Source: an uncultured bacterium
GTDB taxonomy: Bacteria > Cyanobacteriota > Vampirovibrionia > Gastranaerophilales > Gastranaerophilaceae
Assembly (NCBI GenBank): GCA_902801985.1
Contig: CADCKD010000008.1
Location: 1-44,409, forward strand
DNA length: 44,409 bases
Direction of reading: 5' to 3'
Shown here: positions 42,910 to 44,409 of the stretch, piece after piece
Position numbering within the stretch: position 1 is the first letter of the stretch
Layout of the letters: each line of letters opens with the position of its first letter
Position numbers and translations under genes: made by a program
The notes under the pieces: generated by a model
Databases searched by the model: none
Told to the model about the DNA's origin: nothing
The model's input: the letters and a program-made list of their open reading frames with translations, nothing else

Positions 42910-44409
42910 GAACATTGTGAATGTCTTTTCAACACTCTTATTTATCATGTTCTTAACAGATTCCATTTCAGTATTTAATTCTGAAATTTCAGCATCTAAA
43001 TTCTTATTTTTTAAATCGATATAATCTTCTTTATAAGTTAATTCAGCTTTTTTACGGGTATATTCGGCTTCTGCTCTTGCAACTGCATCTTTATCTATTT
43101 CTTCCACCAAATATCCTGTATCATTATATCTTGTTTGATAGAAATAACCGTCCATATTTAATGACATCAATGAGTATCTTCCGTTTTTAATAGAGTTTTG
43201 GAAGTATTCATTATCATCTATTGCGGAATCATTTCGCCATCCTTTTTCACAAAGATTGTTATATAATTCGTCATAAAAATCTGCGATTTTTACTTCATTT
43301 GTTATAACTTCGTCTGCAGGTTTTCCGACTACATATTGATAATTTTGGCTTTCTGTAATCATATATGTTGAATCATTCTCAAGACTCCTTCCTGCAAAGA
43401 ATGGAGATTCTGAACCCCTTAATTCATTGTCATAGTATGTTAAAAATGTTGAAATTAAGTTATTTATACTAACAGCATAATATCCATCTTTGGTATCTGC
43501 ACCAATTCTGTTAAATTCTATTGCATTTTGGTATGCAGAAGTTTGAGTAGGATTATTTTCATCTTTTTTATCGCCTCTTTGTTCTATATTACCGGCTCTT
43601 AAGAAGTGTGCTTCAGTCATTGCAACTGCATTTTGAAGTGCTTCATAAGATGCATCATCTACATATAAGCCTGTTCCGAGTTTTTGGTTATATCCGAATA
43701 TACCTGCTATATTCTCAAAGATTGCTTTGATATTTGCAATAAAGCTATCAAGCCCATTTGTTGTCTCTGTGGTGCTTCCCTCTTTGTAAATTGTTTGTGC
43801 TTGCATAATTACAACATCATTTGCTAGTAAATCTCTAAGGTTCATTGAGGAAATAGATTTGTTATCTGTTGTAATGCTGCCATTCATAAGTATATTAAGA
43901 GCAGGATTGTATCCTGTAACTCTGCCGTCTGCATTTTCTATAGCAATATTATTAATCAATGCACTGCTGCTTGTTGTGTTAAAATGACTATTTATATATG
44001 CATCATTTACTTGTATATATTTGTTTCTGATTTCTTCATCCCTAATTTGCTTGTATGCTTCAGGAGAGATGTATGTTTTCCCATCATCATCTGTCATTCC
44101 GGCAAACAGGTTTACAACTTTGCCGCCAAATGCTTCAGACATCAACATTTCTGATAATGTCATTGTTGCACCGGCTGTTTTATCTTTTGGCGCTGCACCC
44201 AGACCTGCAAGCCCGTTCCAATCAACTGAACTTGTAGCTTTTGTGCCTGTGGTCCAACTATTAGACTCTTTATTATATATATGATCTGTAACTTGAATTC
44301 GTTCTGCGGTTTCTTGTGTTAACAAACCTTCTGCAACCAAAGCTGCCATGAATTTATCTCTGCCGTCTTGTGATGCAGAACCCCCTGCCATGGAAATACC
44401 CGCAGCTCT
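42901..44409 (-). CDS. Partial unknown protein with C-terminal coiled coil
   Basis: The 5' end runs off the window: the frame stays open upstream of the Met at 44391 (codons for R-A-A-G-I-S). At least 502 residues are visible. There is an Ala/Gly-rich N-terminal part (MAGGSASQDGRDKFMAAL), a long central region with many Asn, Asp and Tyr, and a helical coiled coil in the last 70 residues ending EKTFTMFSQ. No signal peptide is visible in the part shown. No family was recognised. The stop overlaps the end of the toxin remnant on the other strand. Confidence 0.65.
   Translation of the reverse strand, partial: RAAGISMAGGSASQDGRDKFMAALVAEGLLTQETAERIQVTDHIYNKESNSWTTGTKATSSVDWNGLAGLGAAPKDKTAGATMTLSEMLMSEAFGGKVVNLFAGMTDDDGKTYISPEAYKQIRDEEIRNKYIQVNDAYINSHFNTTSSSALINNIAIENADGRVTGYNPALNILMNGSITTDNKSISSMNLRDLLANDVVIMQAQTIYKEGSTTETTNGLDSFIANIKAIFENIAGIFGYNQKLGTGLYVDDASYEALQNAVAMTEAHFLRAGNIEQRGDKKDENNPTQTSAYQNAIEFNRIGADTKDGYYAVSINNLISTFLTYYDNELRGSESPFFAGRSLENDSTYMITESQNYQYVVGKPADEVITNEVKIADFYDELYNNLCEKGWRNDSAIDDNEYFQNSIKNGRYSLMSLNMDGYFYQTRYNDTGYLVEEIDKDAVARAEAEYTRKKAELTYKEDYIDLKNKNLDAEISELNTEMESVKNMINKSVEKTFTMFSQ

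Overview
The window is AT-rich and densely coded. It most likely comes from the chromosome of a non-photosynthetic, fermentative relative of Cyanobacteria, such as the gut Gastranaerophilales/Melainabacteria. That placement is inference from gene content, not a database match. The evidence is a mix of outer-membrane traits (a TpsB/ShlB-type POTRA barrel, an OmpH/Skp-like chaperone, an SLH-domain envelope protein), a Ski2/DSHCT helicase typical of cyanobacteria and actinobacteria, a MurT-type ligase, and a trimeric [FeFe] hydrogenase that points to anaerobic fermentation. No photosynthesis gene was seen.

Layout. 0.2-1.6 kb: anti-sigma factor, ECF sigma factor and a Spy-like periplasmic protein, probably one envelope-stress operon. 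1.6-2.6 kb: a small Xre-type regulator and a Cys-rich protein, divergent from a gene broken by an in-frame stop; the two promoters share their -35 bases. 2.6-4.7 kb: murT-pdxJ. 4.8-6.3 kb: four small membrane/coiled-coil proteins (YtxH and DUF948 types). 6.4-9.6 kb: pgpH-ybeY-dgkA. 9.6-11.4 kb: surE, a candidate small RNA and a 48-residue gene. 11.4-21 kb: SLH protein, helicase, serS, OmpH-like chaperone, TpsB-like transporter. 21-27 kb: folP, two coupled unknown genes, a radical SAM protein, a mini zinc ribbon, obg, rpmE and a small membrane protein. 27.0-27.6 kb: three tRNA genes (Thr, Thr, Tyr), followed by a duplicated tRNA-end/terminator unit that encloses an inverted-repeat element. 27.7-32.9 kb: sugar-nucleotide and sugar genes (a novel-architecture nucleotidyltransferase, manC, galM). 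32.9-37.1 kb: hydCBA. 37.2-40.5 kb: leuC, a Na+/H+ antiporter and an anchored unknown protein. 40.5-42.9 kb: a toxin/immunity pair. 42.9 kb to the end: a partial unknown coiled-coil protein.

The most interesting item is at 40.9-42.9 kb. A 458-residue protein carries a colicin M-like C-terminus (D-x-Y-D-x6-K, then G-x-x-Y-x-I-L-x-P). It is followed 9 bases later by a four-helix membrane protein that fits the role of immunity protein, and then by a decayed piece of a second, related toxin. This suggests a lipid II-degrading toxin system that has undergone cassette turnover. Other points of note are the shared-35 divergent promoter with an apparently leaderless regulator, a candidate sRNA with three ACGAGGA motifs, an orphan terminator, a folP start codon inside a terminator-like hairpin, and several unknown proteins with a short N-terminal F-x-[GS]-like patch.
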